Of a stretch of DNA of 5,760 nucleotides, positions 1 to 5,712 are shown piece after piece (the first letter of the stretch is position 1; every line of letters begins with the position of its first letter). The stretch covers positions 1 to 5,760 of the forward strand of contig JAITAD010000070.1 in NCBI GenBank assembly GCA_031284275.1, read 5' to 3'. Origin of the DNA: Tannerellaceae bacterium (GTDB lineage: Bacteria > Bacteroidota > Bacteroidia > Bacteroidales > Tannerellaceae). Made by a program: the position numbers and the translations under genes. The notes beneath the pieces are model-generated. The model was not told the DNA's origin. It saw only the letters and a list, made by a program, of their open reading frames with translations, and searched no databases.

Positions 1-479
1 CAAGTGTCCAAAAAACAACTTTCCGACTTGAAATAGATTATTTCATGAGGGAGGGTACGGGCAGCGAAAAAATGGTCAAAAGCGCCTTCCGTGAAGAAAT
101 CGTCGGCGTCTGCAAACAATAGCCATTCTCCTTTGGCATAGGTCAAACCGATATTACGGGCGTAACCGGCGCCTTTGCTCTCTTTGGTCAGGTATGTCTC
201 AACATGTTCATCGTCCAAACAAGGGAAACGGGAAAAATCTACTTTATCTTCGTCACTGTCGTCATCTACGACGATAATCTGAATGTCTTTCCTGCGGGGG
301 ATGGAATCCAAACATCGCTGTAACAGGTCAGGAATATTTTTATGGGGAATGATTACCGAAAAAATGATCTCCTCCTGCGGGACGGAAGAGGAACTCTGCG
401 AAGATGAAACGGGTTCATCCGAAGTATGGCAAACGGCAGGTGTGTGAAGATTGGTTAATAGGGGGGGGGGTATTGTCAT
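1..479 (-). CDS. Family 2 glycosyltransferase, N-terminal part (cut by window edge)
   Basis: I translated the minus strand from the ATG at 479-477; the frame stays open for 159 residues to the window edge. A GT-A fold typical of glycosyltransferase family 2 is clear: FSVIIPHKN (residues 40-48, first beta strand), IIVVDDDS (68-75, nucleotide-binding acidic loop), GAGYARNIGL (103-112) and WLLFADADD (119-127), whose D124-A-D126 is the metal-binding DXD motif. Such enzymes transfer a sugar from a nucleotide-sugar to a glycan acceptor at the cytoplasmic face; the acceptor-specific C-terminal part is outside the window. Residues 1-38 precede the fold and are low-complexity (PPP, then SSSQSSSSVP), which is unusual for this family. 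The start is well supported: an in-frame TGA lies about 30 nt upstream and no other ATG, GTG or TTG is in frame before the conserved domain. Codons 4-7 are a C10 run. An A8 stretch just upstream may serve as an A-rich ribosome-binding region. Donor and pathway are unknown; capsule, O-antigen or protein glycosylation are all possible. Confidence 0.9.
   Translation of the reverse strand, partial: MTIPPPLLTNLHTPAVCHTSDEPVSSSQSSSSVPQEEIIFSVIIPHKNIPDLLQRCLDSIPRRKDIQIIVVDDDSDEDKVDFSRFPCLDDEHVETYLTKESKGAGYARNIGLTYAKGEWLLFADADDFFTEGAFDHFFAARTLPHEIIYFKSESCFLDT
461..470 (-). repeat. C10 homopolymer inside the glycosyltransferase start region
   Basis: Ten consecutive G on the plus strand, read as ten C in the gene, cover codons 4-6 (Pro-Pro-Pro) and the first base of codon 7. 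The present length keeps the frame open. A tract of nine C would give a stop after 7 residues and eleven C a stop after 21 residues. Runs of this length are known to slip during replication and cause phase variation of surface-glycan genes in other bacteria; that it does so here is inference. Confidence 0.75.
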
Positions 480-498
480 CGTGTTTTTTTTACAAGTT

Positions 499-506
499 CA
501 AAAGTA
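499..506 (-). promoter_or_regulatory. Bacteroidetes-type -7 element for the glycosyltransferase
   Basis: The minus strand reads TACTTTTG, an exact match to the TAnnTTTG -7 consensus of the Bacteroidetes primary sigma factor. It lies 20 nt before the ATG at 479, implying a very short leader that includes an A8 run (484-491). I see no good TTTG/TTG -33 element at 19-21 nt spacing, so the promoter may be weak or need an activator. Confidence 0.5.
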
Positions 507-573
507 GGCATTTATCGGAACATAGCTACATTCGCAAGGGGAGCGTGTAAAGAACGAGGATGGAGTAAAGCTC

Positions 574-614
574 GGTATTTTACTTAACATGAGGTCGGGG
601 GGGAGTAAAATATC
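574..614. promoter_or_regulatory. Inverted repeat in the helicase upstream region
   Basis: GGTATTTTACT (574-584) pairs with AGTAAAATATC (604-614): ten Watson-Crick pairs and one G-T wobble around a 19-nt loop that carries a G7 run. It sits in the 241-bp gap between two divergent genes, about 107 nt before the helicase ATG. It could be an operator or, if transcribed, a 5' leader hairpin. No T-run follows on the plus strand, so a terminator is less likely. A one-mismatch -7-like TATCTTCG (615-622) directly follows, without a -33 match, so I do not call a helicase promoter. The rest of the gap holds no gene I can support. Confidence 0.4.
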
Positions 615-720
615 TATCTTCGCCAATTGTAAAGGGACGTAGGGTTCCGAACGTCCGAGTAAACAAGGCAGAACGTATGTGGGGAGAGATGACTGATGAG
701 ATAATGTGTAAAAGGCAAGT

Positions 721-2067
721 ATGAGATTTGATGAATTGAGGCTGGAAAATGCCATATTGGAGGGGTTGGAGGCGATGCGCTTTCAGGAAATGACGCCGGT
801 GCAGGAACAGACGATACCGGCAGTGCTGGAAGGACGTGATATCATCTCCTGCGCCCAAACAGGGACGGGTAAGACGGCGGCTTATGTTCTTCCTATCATC
901 AACGAACTAAGTAAAGGGGGACACCTTCCGGATGCCGTCAATGCGGTAATCATGGCGCCGACACGCGAACTGGCTCAACAAATAGACCGACAAATAGAGG
1001 GGTTCTCGTATTTTCTGCCCGTCTCGGCAGTGGCTATCTACGGGGGGACGGACGGACGTGCCTGGGACCAACAGCGGCGGGGACTGGAGATGGGGGCGGA
1101 TGTCGTCGTTGCGACGCCGGGACGTCTGTTGGCGCATATCCAGATGGGGTACGTGAAACTCTCCAACACGTCTTTCTTCGTGCTGGATGAGGCGGACAGG
1201 ATGCTGGACATGGGTTTCTATGAGGATATTATGGCGGTGCATAAACATCTTCCGGCAACTTGTCAGGTGCTGATGTTCTCCGCTACCATGCCGCCCAAGA
1301 TTCGTAAACTGGCGCAGACAATACTCAAAAATCCTGCCGAAATAGCTATTGCAATATCCCGCCCTCCGGAATCGATCATACAGCAGGCTTATATCTGTTT
1401 CGCCAAACAGAAAATCGGTATCCTGCGCCGGATATTTCAAGAAAAGGAACCGAAACGGGTGATCGTGTTCTCTTCCTCGAAGCTGAAAGTGAAGGAGGTG
1501 GCGACTACGCTGCGACAACGTAACCTTAACGTGGCAGCGATGCATTCCGACCTCGACCAAACCCGACGGGATGAGGTGATGCGTGCGTTCAAAAACGGAC
1601 ATATCGATATTCTGGTGGCTACCGACGTGGTAGCGCGGGGTATAGATATCACGGATATCACGCTGATCGTCAATTATGATATTCCTCACGATCCGGAGGA
1701 TTACGTGCATCGCATCGGACGTACCGCCCGCGGAACGGACTCTTCCGGAGGCCTGGCCATCACTTTCGTGGGGATTGAGGAACAGGCGGGATTTAAGCGT
1801 ATCGAGGATTTTCTGGGTAAGGATATCGAGAAGGTGCCGGTAGACCCTTCACTGGGGGAGGCTCCGCTCTACGAGCCGGAAAAGAACAAGCGTCTCTACC
1901 CCGCAGGAAGAGGAAGAAGCGGGAACGGGGGCGCCGGCAACGGCAACGGCAGGGGCAGCAACAACGGCAGGGGTAACGGTAACGGCAGGGGTAACGGTGA
2001 CCGCAAAGGAGGGGCTGTCGGCCAGCCTCGCAAAAATCCTCCTACACGGCAACAAAAACGAAGCTAA
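721..2067 (+). CDS. DEAD-box ATP-dependent RNA helicase, RhlE-like
   Basis: A 448-residue cytoplasmic RNA helicase that uses ATP to open short RNA duplexes; RhlE-type members are linked to ribosome assembly, RNA decay and cold growth. All family motifs are present in order: Q motif (F3 and the TPVQEQTIP segment 25-33), Walker A AQTGTGKT (45-52), Ia PTRELA (80-85), GG (108-109), TPGR (132-135), DEAD (156-159), SAT (187-189), motif IV VIVFSSS (247-253), motif V ATDVVARGIDI (300-310) and motif VI HRIGRTARG (330-338). Residues about 397-448 form a basic, disordered tail rich in Gly, Asn and Arg, probably for RNA binding, part of it made of a hexapeptide repeat. The ATG at 721 fits because the Q-motif phenylalanine is residue 3, as in relatives. 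AAAAGG upstream is only a modest ribosome-binding site. The next gene starts 7 bp after the stop, suggesting co-transcription. Catalytic competence looks intact; the exact RNA target is unknown. Confidence 0.95.
   Translation: MRFDELRLENAILEGLEAMRFQEMTPVQEQTIPAVLEGRDIISCAQTGTGKTAAYVLPIINELSKGGHLPDAVNAVIMAPTRELAQQIDRQIEGFSYFLPVSAVAIYGGTDGRAWDQQRRGLEMGADVVVATPGRLLAHIQMGYVKLSNTSFFVLDEADRMLDMGFYEDIMAVHKHLPATCQVLMFSATMPPKIRKLAQTILKNPAEIAIAISRPPESIIQQAYICFAKQKIGILRRIFQEKEPKRVIVFSSSKLKVKEVATTLRQRNLNVAAMHSDLDQTRRDEVMRAFKNGHIDILVATDVVARGIDITDITLIVNYDIPHDPEDYVHRIGRTARGTDSSGGLAITFVGIEEQAGFKRIEDFLGKDIEKVPVDPSLGEAPLYEPEKNKRLYPAGRGRSGNGGAGNGNGRGSNNGRGNGNGRGNGDRKGGAVGQPRKNPPTRQQKRS
1945..1998 (+). repeat. 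Three tandem 18-bp units in the helicase tail
   Basis: Units at 1945-1962, 1963-1980 and 1981-1998 all begin AACGGCAGGGG. The second and third are identical (AACGGCAGGGGTAACGGT) and the first differs only in its last seven bases. They encode NGRGSN, NGRGNG, NGRGNG (residues 409-426). As the unit is a multiple of three, copy-number change would lengthen or shorten the RNA-binding tail without breaking the frame. Confidence 0.85.
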
Positions 2068-2074
2068 ACGGATA

Positions 2075-2752
2075 ATGGAACAGGTGCCTCTTTTTCTGTT
2101 GCTCTTCTATGCGCTCTATGAGGGGCTGCTCCATGCCTTTGAGGCGGATCACGTATTAGCGGTCACTACCATCGTATCCCAACGGGAAGAAGTCCGCCCG
2201 GCGTTGAAAGACGGTATATTCTGGGGATTGGGACATACGTCTACCATCTTCCTTATCGGTCTGGTGATGATGCTCCTCAAAGTGCACATTCCTGAGGGGT
2301 CGTTTTCCGTTTTCGAGGCTATCGTCGGCCTGATGCTGGTGACCGTGGCCTCGTATCGCCTCTACCTCTTCCTTCGCCATGAAGAGGTCTGCATCCACCG
2401 ACACGGACATCAACACCGGGGAACGAACGAAAAGCCTCACCTGCACGTTCATGGGAAAGGGTTGCACCGTGCTTCCTACGGTATCGGACTGGTGCACGGG
2501 CTTGCCGGCAGCGGTGCGTTGGTGGTGCTGGTGATGACACAGATAGAGACATTGATGGGGAGCTTTCTCTACCTGATACTCTTCGGCATAGGATCAATAG
2601 CGGGCATGACCGTCGTGGCAGGGGTTTTCAGCCTGCCGTTCTCCGGACGCCTGTTACATTCCAAAAGGCTGCGGGTCGGTTTGGTGTTGGTCTCGTCGGC
2701 TTTGTGCTTCGGTTACGGTTGCTACGTGGCCTACAGTAACCTCTTCGCCTGA
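2075..2752 (+). CDS. UreH/NicO-type membrane protein, probable nickel or cobalt transporter
   Basis: A 225-residue integral inner-membrane protein. HAFEADHVLAV (residues 20-30) resembles the HxxxxDH metal-binding helix of nickel/cobalt transporters, followed by GLGHTSTIFLIGL (51-63). After a hydrophilic His-rich loop (about 101-131, nine His including HRHGHQH), GLVHGLAGSGAL (138-149) and LILFGIGSIAGM (167-178) match the UreH branch, named as urease accessory proteins and related to NicO/RcnA. I judge about six hydrophobic segments by eye. The frame is open back to an ATG at 1997, but I chose the ATG at 2075: upstream residues overlap the helicase end and look unlike protein of this family, while M27 begins just before the first membrane helix. 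No urease or hydrogenase gene is nearby, so the metal, and import versus efflux, are undetermined. It lies 7 bp behind the helicase and is probably translated from the same mRNA. Confidence 0.85.
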   Translation: MEQVPLFLLLFYALYEGLLHAFEADHVLAVTTIVSQREEVRPALKDGIFWGLGHTSTIFLIGLVMMLLKVHIPEGSFSVFEAIVGLMLVTVASYRLYLFLRHEEVCIHRHGHQHRGTNEKPHLHVHGKGLHRASYGIGLVHGLAGSGALVVLVMTQIETLMGSFLYLILFGIGSIAGMTVVAGVFSLPFSGRLLHSKRLRVGLVLVSSALCFGYGCYVAYSNLFA

Positions 2753-2767
2753 GTATGCTCAGGTGAA
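2744..2767. terminator. Hairpin spanning the two convergent stop codons
   Basis: TTCGCCTGAG (2744-2753) pairs with CTCAGGTGAA (2758-2767) across a TATG loop, giving ten pairs with one G-U wobble on the plus-strand RNA. Both the transporter stop (2750-2752) and the ManC stop (2759-2761) lie inside it. No T-run follows on either strand, so it would be an atypical terminator or an RNA 3'-end stabiliser; on the minus-strand RNA the wobble becomes a C-A mismatch. Confidence 0.4.
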
Positions 2768-3844
2768 AGCCTTACCGTAACGGAGCTGTGCGTCGGTAAC
2801 GAACTGCTTGATGCGCTGCTCATCCTGCTTCTTGCAGATGAGCAGGACTTTGTCCGATTCTGCGACAATGTAATCTTTCAGCCCTTGTAAGACGACGAGG
2901 CGCTCGGGATCTTGCAGGGATATGAGGTTGCCCGAAGACTCGTAAAGTATCGCCCGATTGTTCCGAAGAAGGGCGTTGTGGTCGGCGTCCCTGTTTTCGG
3001 AGAGGTCATAGAGCGATCCCCACGTCCCCAAGTCCGCCCATCCGAAGTCTACGCAGAGCATATAGACGTTATCGGCCTTTTCCATAACGCCGTAATCAAT
3101 GGAGATATTCGGACAACGGGGAAATTGGGCTTCAATGAAAGGGGCTTCCTCCGGCGTGTTGAACAGCTCGGCATGGGCGTCGAAACGTGTGGATACCTCA
3201 GGGAGATAACGTGCAATGGCTGCCAATATGGCATCGACATTCCAAAGGAACAGGCCGGAGTTCCAGAAGAACTCGCCGGTCTCCAAAAAGACTTTGGCCA
3301 AGTCGAGGTCGGGCTTTTCGGTGAAAGCTCTGACTTTGGAGAACTCTCCGATGGCTTTTTTGTCGCGCTGAATGTAACCGTAACCTGTTTCCGGACGGTT
3401 GGGCTTGATGCCCAAAGTGACGAGGGCTTGGTGGTCTTGCACAAAATCCAATCCCTTCCTGATGTCACGAATGAAATCGTCTTCTTTCCGAATAAGGTGG
3501 TCCGAAGGGGCAACTACAATGTTGGCTCTCGGATTGACAGCCCGGATACGGTAGGCGGCATAGGCTATGCAGGGGGCCGTGTTGCGTCGGGAGGGTTCAA
3601 GGAGTATCTGACTCTCGGAGAGTTCGGGAAGTTGCTCATGTACGAGGGCGGCGTACTGTCTGTTGGTGACGACGAAGATATTCTCCAAAGGGACTATCTT
3701 GGCAAAACGGTCGCAGGTCATCTGCAAAAGGGAACGCCCCCAACCGAAAAAGTCAAGGAACTGCTTGGGGTAACTTTCTTTGCTGAAAGGCCAAAAACGG
3801 CTACCGATACCCCCCCCCATGATGACACAATAGTTATCACTCAT
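2759..3844 (-). CDS. manC: Mannose-1-phosphate guanylyltransferase, monofunctional
   Basis: A 361-residue cytoplasmic enzyme making GDP-mannose from mannose-1-phosphate and GTP, the donor for mannose and, through later enzymes, GDP-fucose and related sugars in surface glycans. Visible motifs: the nucleotide-binding loop GGGIGSRFWPFSK (10-22) with downstream PKQF (26-29), EPSRRNTAP (83-91), APSDH (112-116), PETGYGYI (151-158), FTEKP (174-178), WNSGLFLW (194-201), SIDYGVMEK (248-256) and DFGWADLGTW (266-275). The length fits the single-function class; the C-terminal cupin-type phosphomannose isomerase domain of the roughly 480-residue bifunctional forms is absent. The ATG at 3844 places the loop at the usual N-terminal position. 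The stop is 6 bp from the stop of the convergent transporter gene. A -7 element 31 nt upstream and a terminator behind the neighbouring lipoprotein gene suggest it is transcribed on its own. The loop's glycines are encoded by a G9 run. Assignment is firm; the glycan it feeds is unknown. Confidence 0.95.
   Translation of the reverse strand: MSDNYCVIMGGGIGSRFWPFSKESYPKQFLDFFGWGRSLLQMTCDRFAKIVPLENIFVVTNRQYAALVHEQLPELSESQILLEPSRRNTAPCIAYAAYRIRAVNPRANIVVAPSDHLIRKEDDFIRDIRKGLDFVQDHQALVTLGIKPNRPETGYGYIQRDKKAIGEFSKVRAFTEKPDLDLAKVFLETGEFFWNSGLFLWNVDAILAAIARYLPEVSTRFDAHAELFNTPEEAPFIEAQFPRCPNISIDYGVMEKADNVYMLCVDFGWADLGTWGSLYDLSENRDADHNALLRNNRAILYESSGNLISLQDPERLVVLQGLKDYIVAESDKVLLICKKQDEQRIKQFVTDAQLRYGKAFT
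3810..3818 (-). repeat. G9 homopolymer in the ManC catalytic loop codons
   Basis: Nine C on the plus strand are nine G in manC: the last base of ATG (Met9) plus GGG GGG GGT minus its final T (Gly10-12). One added G would give a stop three codons past the Gly run; one lost G shifts the frame into an early stop a few dozen codons later. The glycines are conserved in the family, but the use of GGG twice, rather than mixed codons, creates the slippage-prone run. Confidence 0.65.
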
Positions 3845-3875
3845 ACTATTAGATATTATCGGGTTATCCTAAGTA

Positions 3876-3883
3876 CAAAGGTA
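3876..3883 (-). promoter_or_regulatory. Bacteroidetes-type -7 element for manC
   Basis: The minus strand reads TACCTTTG, an exact TAnnTTTG match, 31 nt before the manC ATG. A TTG at 3902-3900 lies 16 nt upstream, somewhat short of the usual 19-21 nt spacing, and overlaps the foot of the upstream terminator stem. A leader of roughly 20-25 nt is expected. Confidence 0.6.
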
Positions 3884-3901
3884 TGCCTTTTTTATAAAAC
3901 A

Positions 3902-3931
3902 ATAGCGTCGGGGGATAAACCCCGACGCTAT
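3902..3931 (-). terminator. Intrinsic terminator of the TPR lipoprotein gene
   Basis: A perfect 12-bp stem: ATAGCGTCGGGG (3902-3913) pairs with CCCCGACGCTAT (3920-3931) around a 6-nt loop. On the minus strand it is followed by TGTTTTAT, a reasonable U-rich tail, and it begins about 40 nt after the stop at 3972. The plus strand has no T-run after it, so it should act mainly on minus-strand transcripts, separating the lipoprotein gene from manC. Confidence 0.85.
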
Positions 3932-3971
3932 GTGTATGGGAAAGTCCCAACGAGGAGGGAAAGCCTGTCGA

Positions 3972-5660
3972 TCAGAACAGGGCTTTGAAACTGTCGTTGG
4001 TAGCGTACTTGGCAAACTCCAAGTCTTTGGCGGCTTCGGCTTTCAACGAACTATCCTTGCTGAAAGCGACCTTGAGGTGGCTGAAAGCGGCGGCGGAGTT
4101 ATTCGTGCGGGCAGCAACAACGGCTTTGAGATAGTCGGTGACGGGGGTGGGATGTTCAACGGCGTCAAGGGTCTGCTGTGCCTTGCTGTAGTCCTTCGTC
4201 AGGATCTGTGCCAAAGCGGCGTTATTGCTCTTGACCGTACCGAAAGAATTGACGGCTTTCACATATTCACCTTGCTTGATGTAGAGCAAACCAAGGGCTT
4301 CTCCCAACTCGGGTACGCCGGAAGCGTTACCCAAGAGCTGCTGTGCCTTGTCTTTGTCTCCCTTGGAAAGGGCTATCAGGGCCAAGTTGAGGTTGGCTTC
4401 GGGGCTTACCTTTATACCGTTTGCTTTGATGAAAGACTGTTCGGCACCGTTCAAGTCTCCGGAAAGGAAACGGGTGACCCCGATGTTATTCCATGCGCGA
4501 TAGTCGGAAGGGAAACGTTCGGCCGTTTCCTTGTAGATGGCTTCCTTTTCGGCAACGACGTCGGTAAGGGTGGCGGCGTAAAGGATTTCTTCCAGACTCA
4601 ACTCGGCGGGGTTGGTCTTGAACAGTTCGCTGATTTCTTCGTCGGACTTCCCAATGATCTCAATGTTGGCCGTCAGACGGGAACGACGCAATTGGGGAAG
4701 GATTTCTTCTGCCAATACTTTGAAAGTGGCGGAGATATTCTTGATTTCCTGTTCGCGCTTTTCGGGGTCGCTATACATGGAGAGCACACGGAGAACCAAA
4801 TCCTTGTCCTGAATGTCGGACTTGGAAACGAGTTCCTGAAAACCGTCCCAGTCTTCGGCCGTGTAGTGGGCATCGACAGGGGCTTCGACCTGCGCACGTT
4901 TCAACTCTTTGGCAAGGAAATCGGTGGTCTTTGTTTCCCGCTTTTCAGCCAAGCCGGTGTTCAGATCCAAACCGCCATCAGGAGAGGCATAAGCGGATAC
5001 TTCGATGGCAACATTCTTGTTGGGCGCATCGCCGGCATCCTTCACCAAAGCTTTCCAATCGGTAATCTCCTGCTTGGTGAGTTCCTTAGAACGCAACTCG
5101 GCCTGCTGTATGAGGAAAAGGATACTGGCGCTGTGGGCTTCCTTGATGATACGTTGGAACTTGTCGGGGGCGATAGCGGGTTTGGCAGATTTTACACATG
5201 CCCACTCGGAAGTCGCCAAAACACCGTCTCCGATCTTGATGTCGGGCAATTGGACGGGCTTTCCTTTCAAGGTCGCTGCAAAAGAGAGGAACAGCTCAGA
5301 CTTCTTCAACGCATCCTTATAGGGGAAAGAGGATTTCAGGGTAACATTGGCGCCCGTCGCCTGCGGAATAACGACGTCGTTGCCTTTGATCTTTTCTCCC
5401 TGATAGGTATAAGGCGTCCCCCAGACTTCGCCACCTTCGTAACGCAACACGGGGGTAACCGTGACAACGGCTTTCTTGTTGAACCATTTGGCCGGAAAAG
5501 TCGCATTAATGGTGACAGGAACTTCTCCCCCAATGGCTTCGAGGGGTTGAGGCTCGGCCTTGATGTAATCGCCGGCAAGCGGTTTCAACTTGGAGCACGA
5601 CGTAAAAGCCAATGCTACGGCCGCCACAAGGAACGGCAAGAAAAGATGCTTGTTCTTCAT
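3972..5660 (-). CDS. Lipoprotein with OmpA-like segment and TPR repeats
   Basis: A 562-residue protein beginning with a lipoprotein signal: positive MKNKH, a hydrophobic stretch (6-19) and FTSC with the lipidated Cys at 22. The -3 residue is Phe, less usual than Leu. Residues after the Cys (SKLK) carry no acidic surface-export signal as described in some Bacteroidetes, so the periplasmic side of the outer membrane is my guess. About 45-155 is a beta-rich N-terminal region of unknown family. Residues about 176-340 resemble the OmpA-like domain of Bacteroidales proteins, with IEVSAYASPDGG (219-230), then N234 and R241 in the N..L..KR pattern, and LPQLRRSRL (321-329). Residues about 365-505 contain several TPR-like helix pairs, for example YRAWNNIGVTRFLSGDLNGAEQSFIKA (387-413). 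I chose the ATG at 5660 over 5756 because it puts the signal at the N-terminus and lies downstream of a promoter element. It is monocistronic by its own promoter and terminator. A role in envelope assembly is inference. Confidence 0.85.
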   Translation of the reverse strand: MKNKHLFLPFLVAAVALAFTSCSKLKPLAGDYIKAEPQPLEAIGGEVPVTINATFPAKWFNKKAVVTVTPVLRYEGGEVWGTPYTYQGEKIKGNDVVIPQATGANVTLKSSFPYKDALKKSELFLSFAATLKGKPVQLPDIKIGDGVLATSEWACVKSAKPAIAPDKFQRIIKEAHSASILFLIQQAELRSKELTKQEITDWKALVKDAGDAPNKNVAIEVSAYASPDGGLDLNTGLAEKRETKTTDFLAKELKRAQVEAPVDAHYTAEDWDGFQELVSKSDIQDKDLVLRVLSMYSDPEKREQEIKNISATFKVLAEEILPQLRRSRLTANIEIIGKSDEEISELFKTNPAELSLEEILYAATLTDVVAEKEAIYKETAERFPSDYRAWNNIGVTRFLSGDLNGAEQSFIKANGIKVSPEANLNLALIALSKGDKDKAQQLLGNASGVPELGEALGLLYIKQGEYVKAVNSFGTVKSNNAALAQILTKDYSKAQQTLDAVEHPTPVTDYLKAVVAARTNNSAAAFSHLKVAFSKDSSLKAEAAKDLEFAKYATNDSFKALF

Positions 5661-5704
5661 ATAACTTAAAATTACTATGGATGGTTCTCTAAACCTGCAC
5701 GGGG

Positions 5705-5712
5705 CAAAAGTA
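5705..5712 (-). promoter_or_regulatory. Bacteroidetes-type -7 element for the TPR lipoprotein gene
   Basis: The minus strand reads TACTTTTG, identical to the element before the glycosyltransferase and an exact TAnnTTTG match, 44 nt before the ATG at 5660. A partial -33 (TTCG at 5734-5731) lies 18 nt upstream. It also argues against the longer start at 5756, which would be upstream of the promoter. The predicted leader of roughly 35-40 nt is A/T-rich with no clear Shine-Dalgarno. Confidence 0.6.

Noticed and set aside
597..603. G7 run in the intergenic region as a promoter-spacing switch
   Set aside because: It is short for slippage and does not lie between a recognisable -33/-7 pair, so a switching role cannot be supported.
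498..755. 85-codon minus-strand open frame across the helicase upstream region
   Set aside because: No convincing start signal, overlaps the helicase start, and its stop lies on the glycosyltransferase promoter element. The composition does not resemble a known small protein.
907..1710. 267-codon open frame on the minus strand inside the helicase gene
   Set aside because: Codon-aligned mirror of the helicase, whose motifs are all in the plus strand; the translation is His/Arg-rich shadow sequence.
1997..2074. 26-residue N-terminal extension of the transporter from the ATG at 1997
   Set aside because: It lies wholly over the end of the helicase gene, including part of its repeat, and lacks membrane or family character. 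The ATG at 2075 starts right before the first helix.
2912..3988. 358-codon open frame on the plus strand opposite manC
   Set aside because: Codon-aligned mirror of a clear ManC gene; the translation matches no family I know, and the frame reads through the terminator hairpin.
3930..5669. 579-codon open frame on the plus strand opposite the lipoprotein gene
   Set aside because: It is the codon-aligned mirror of a gene with a lipoprotein signal, recognisable domains, promoter and terminator. Its translation is a Gly/Phe-rich sequence with no recognisable domain, and it is explained by absence of TTA, CTA and TCA in the sense gene.
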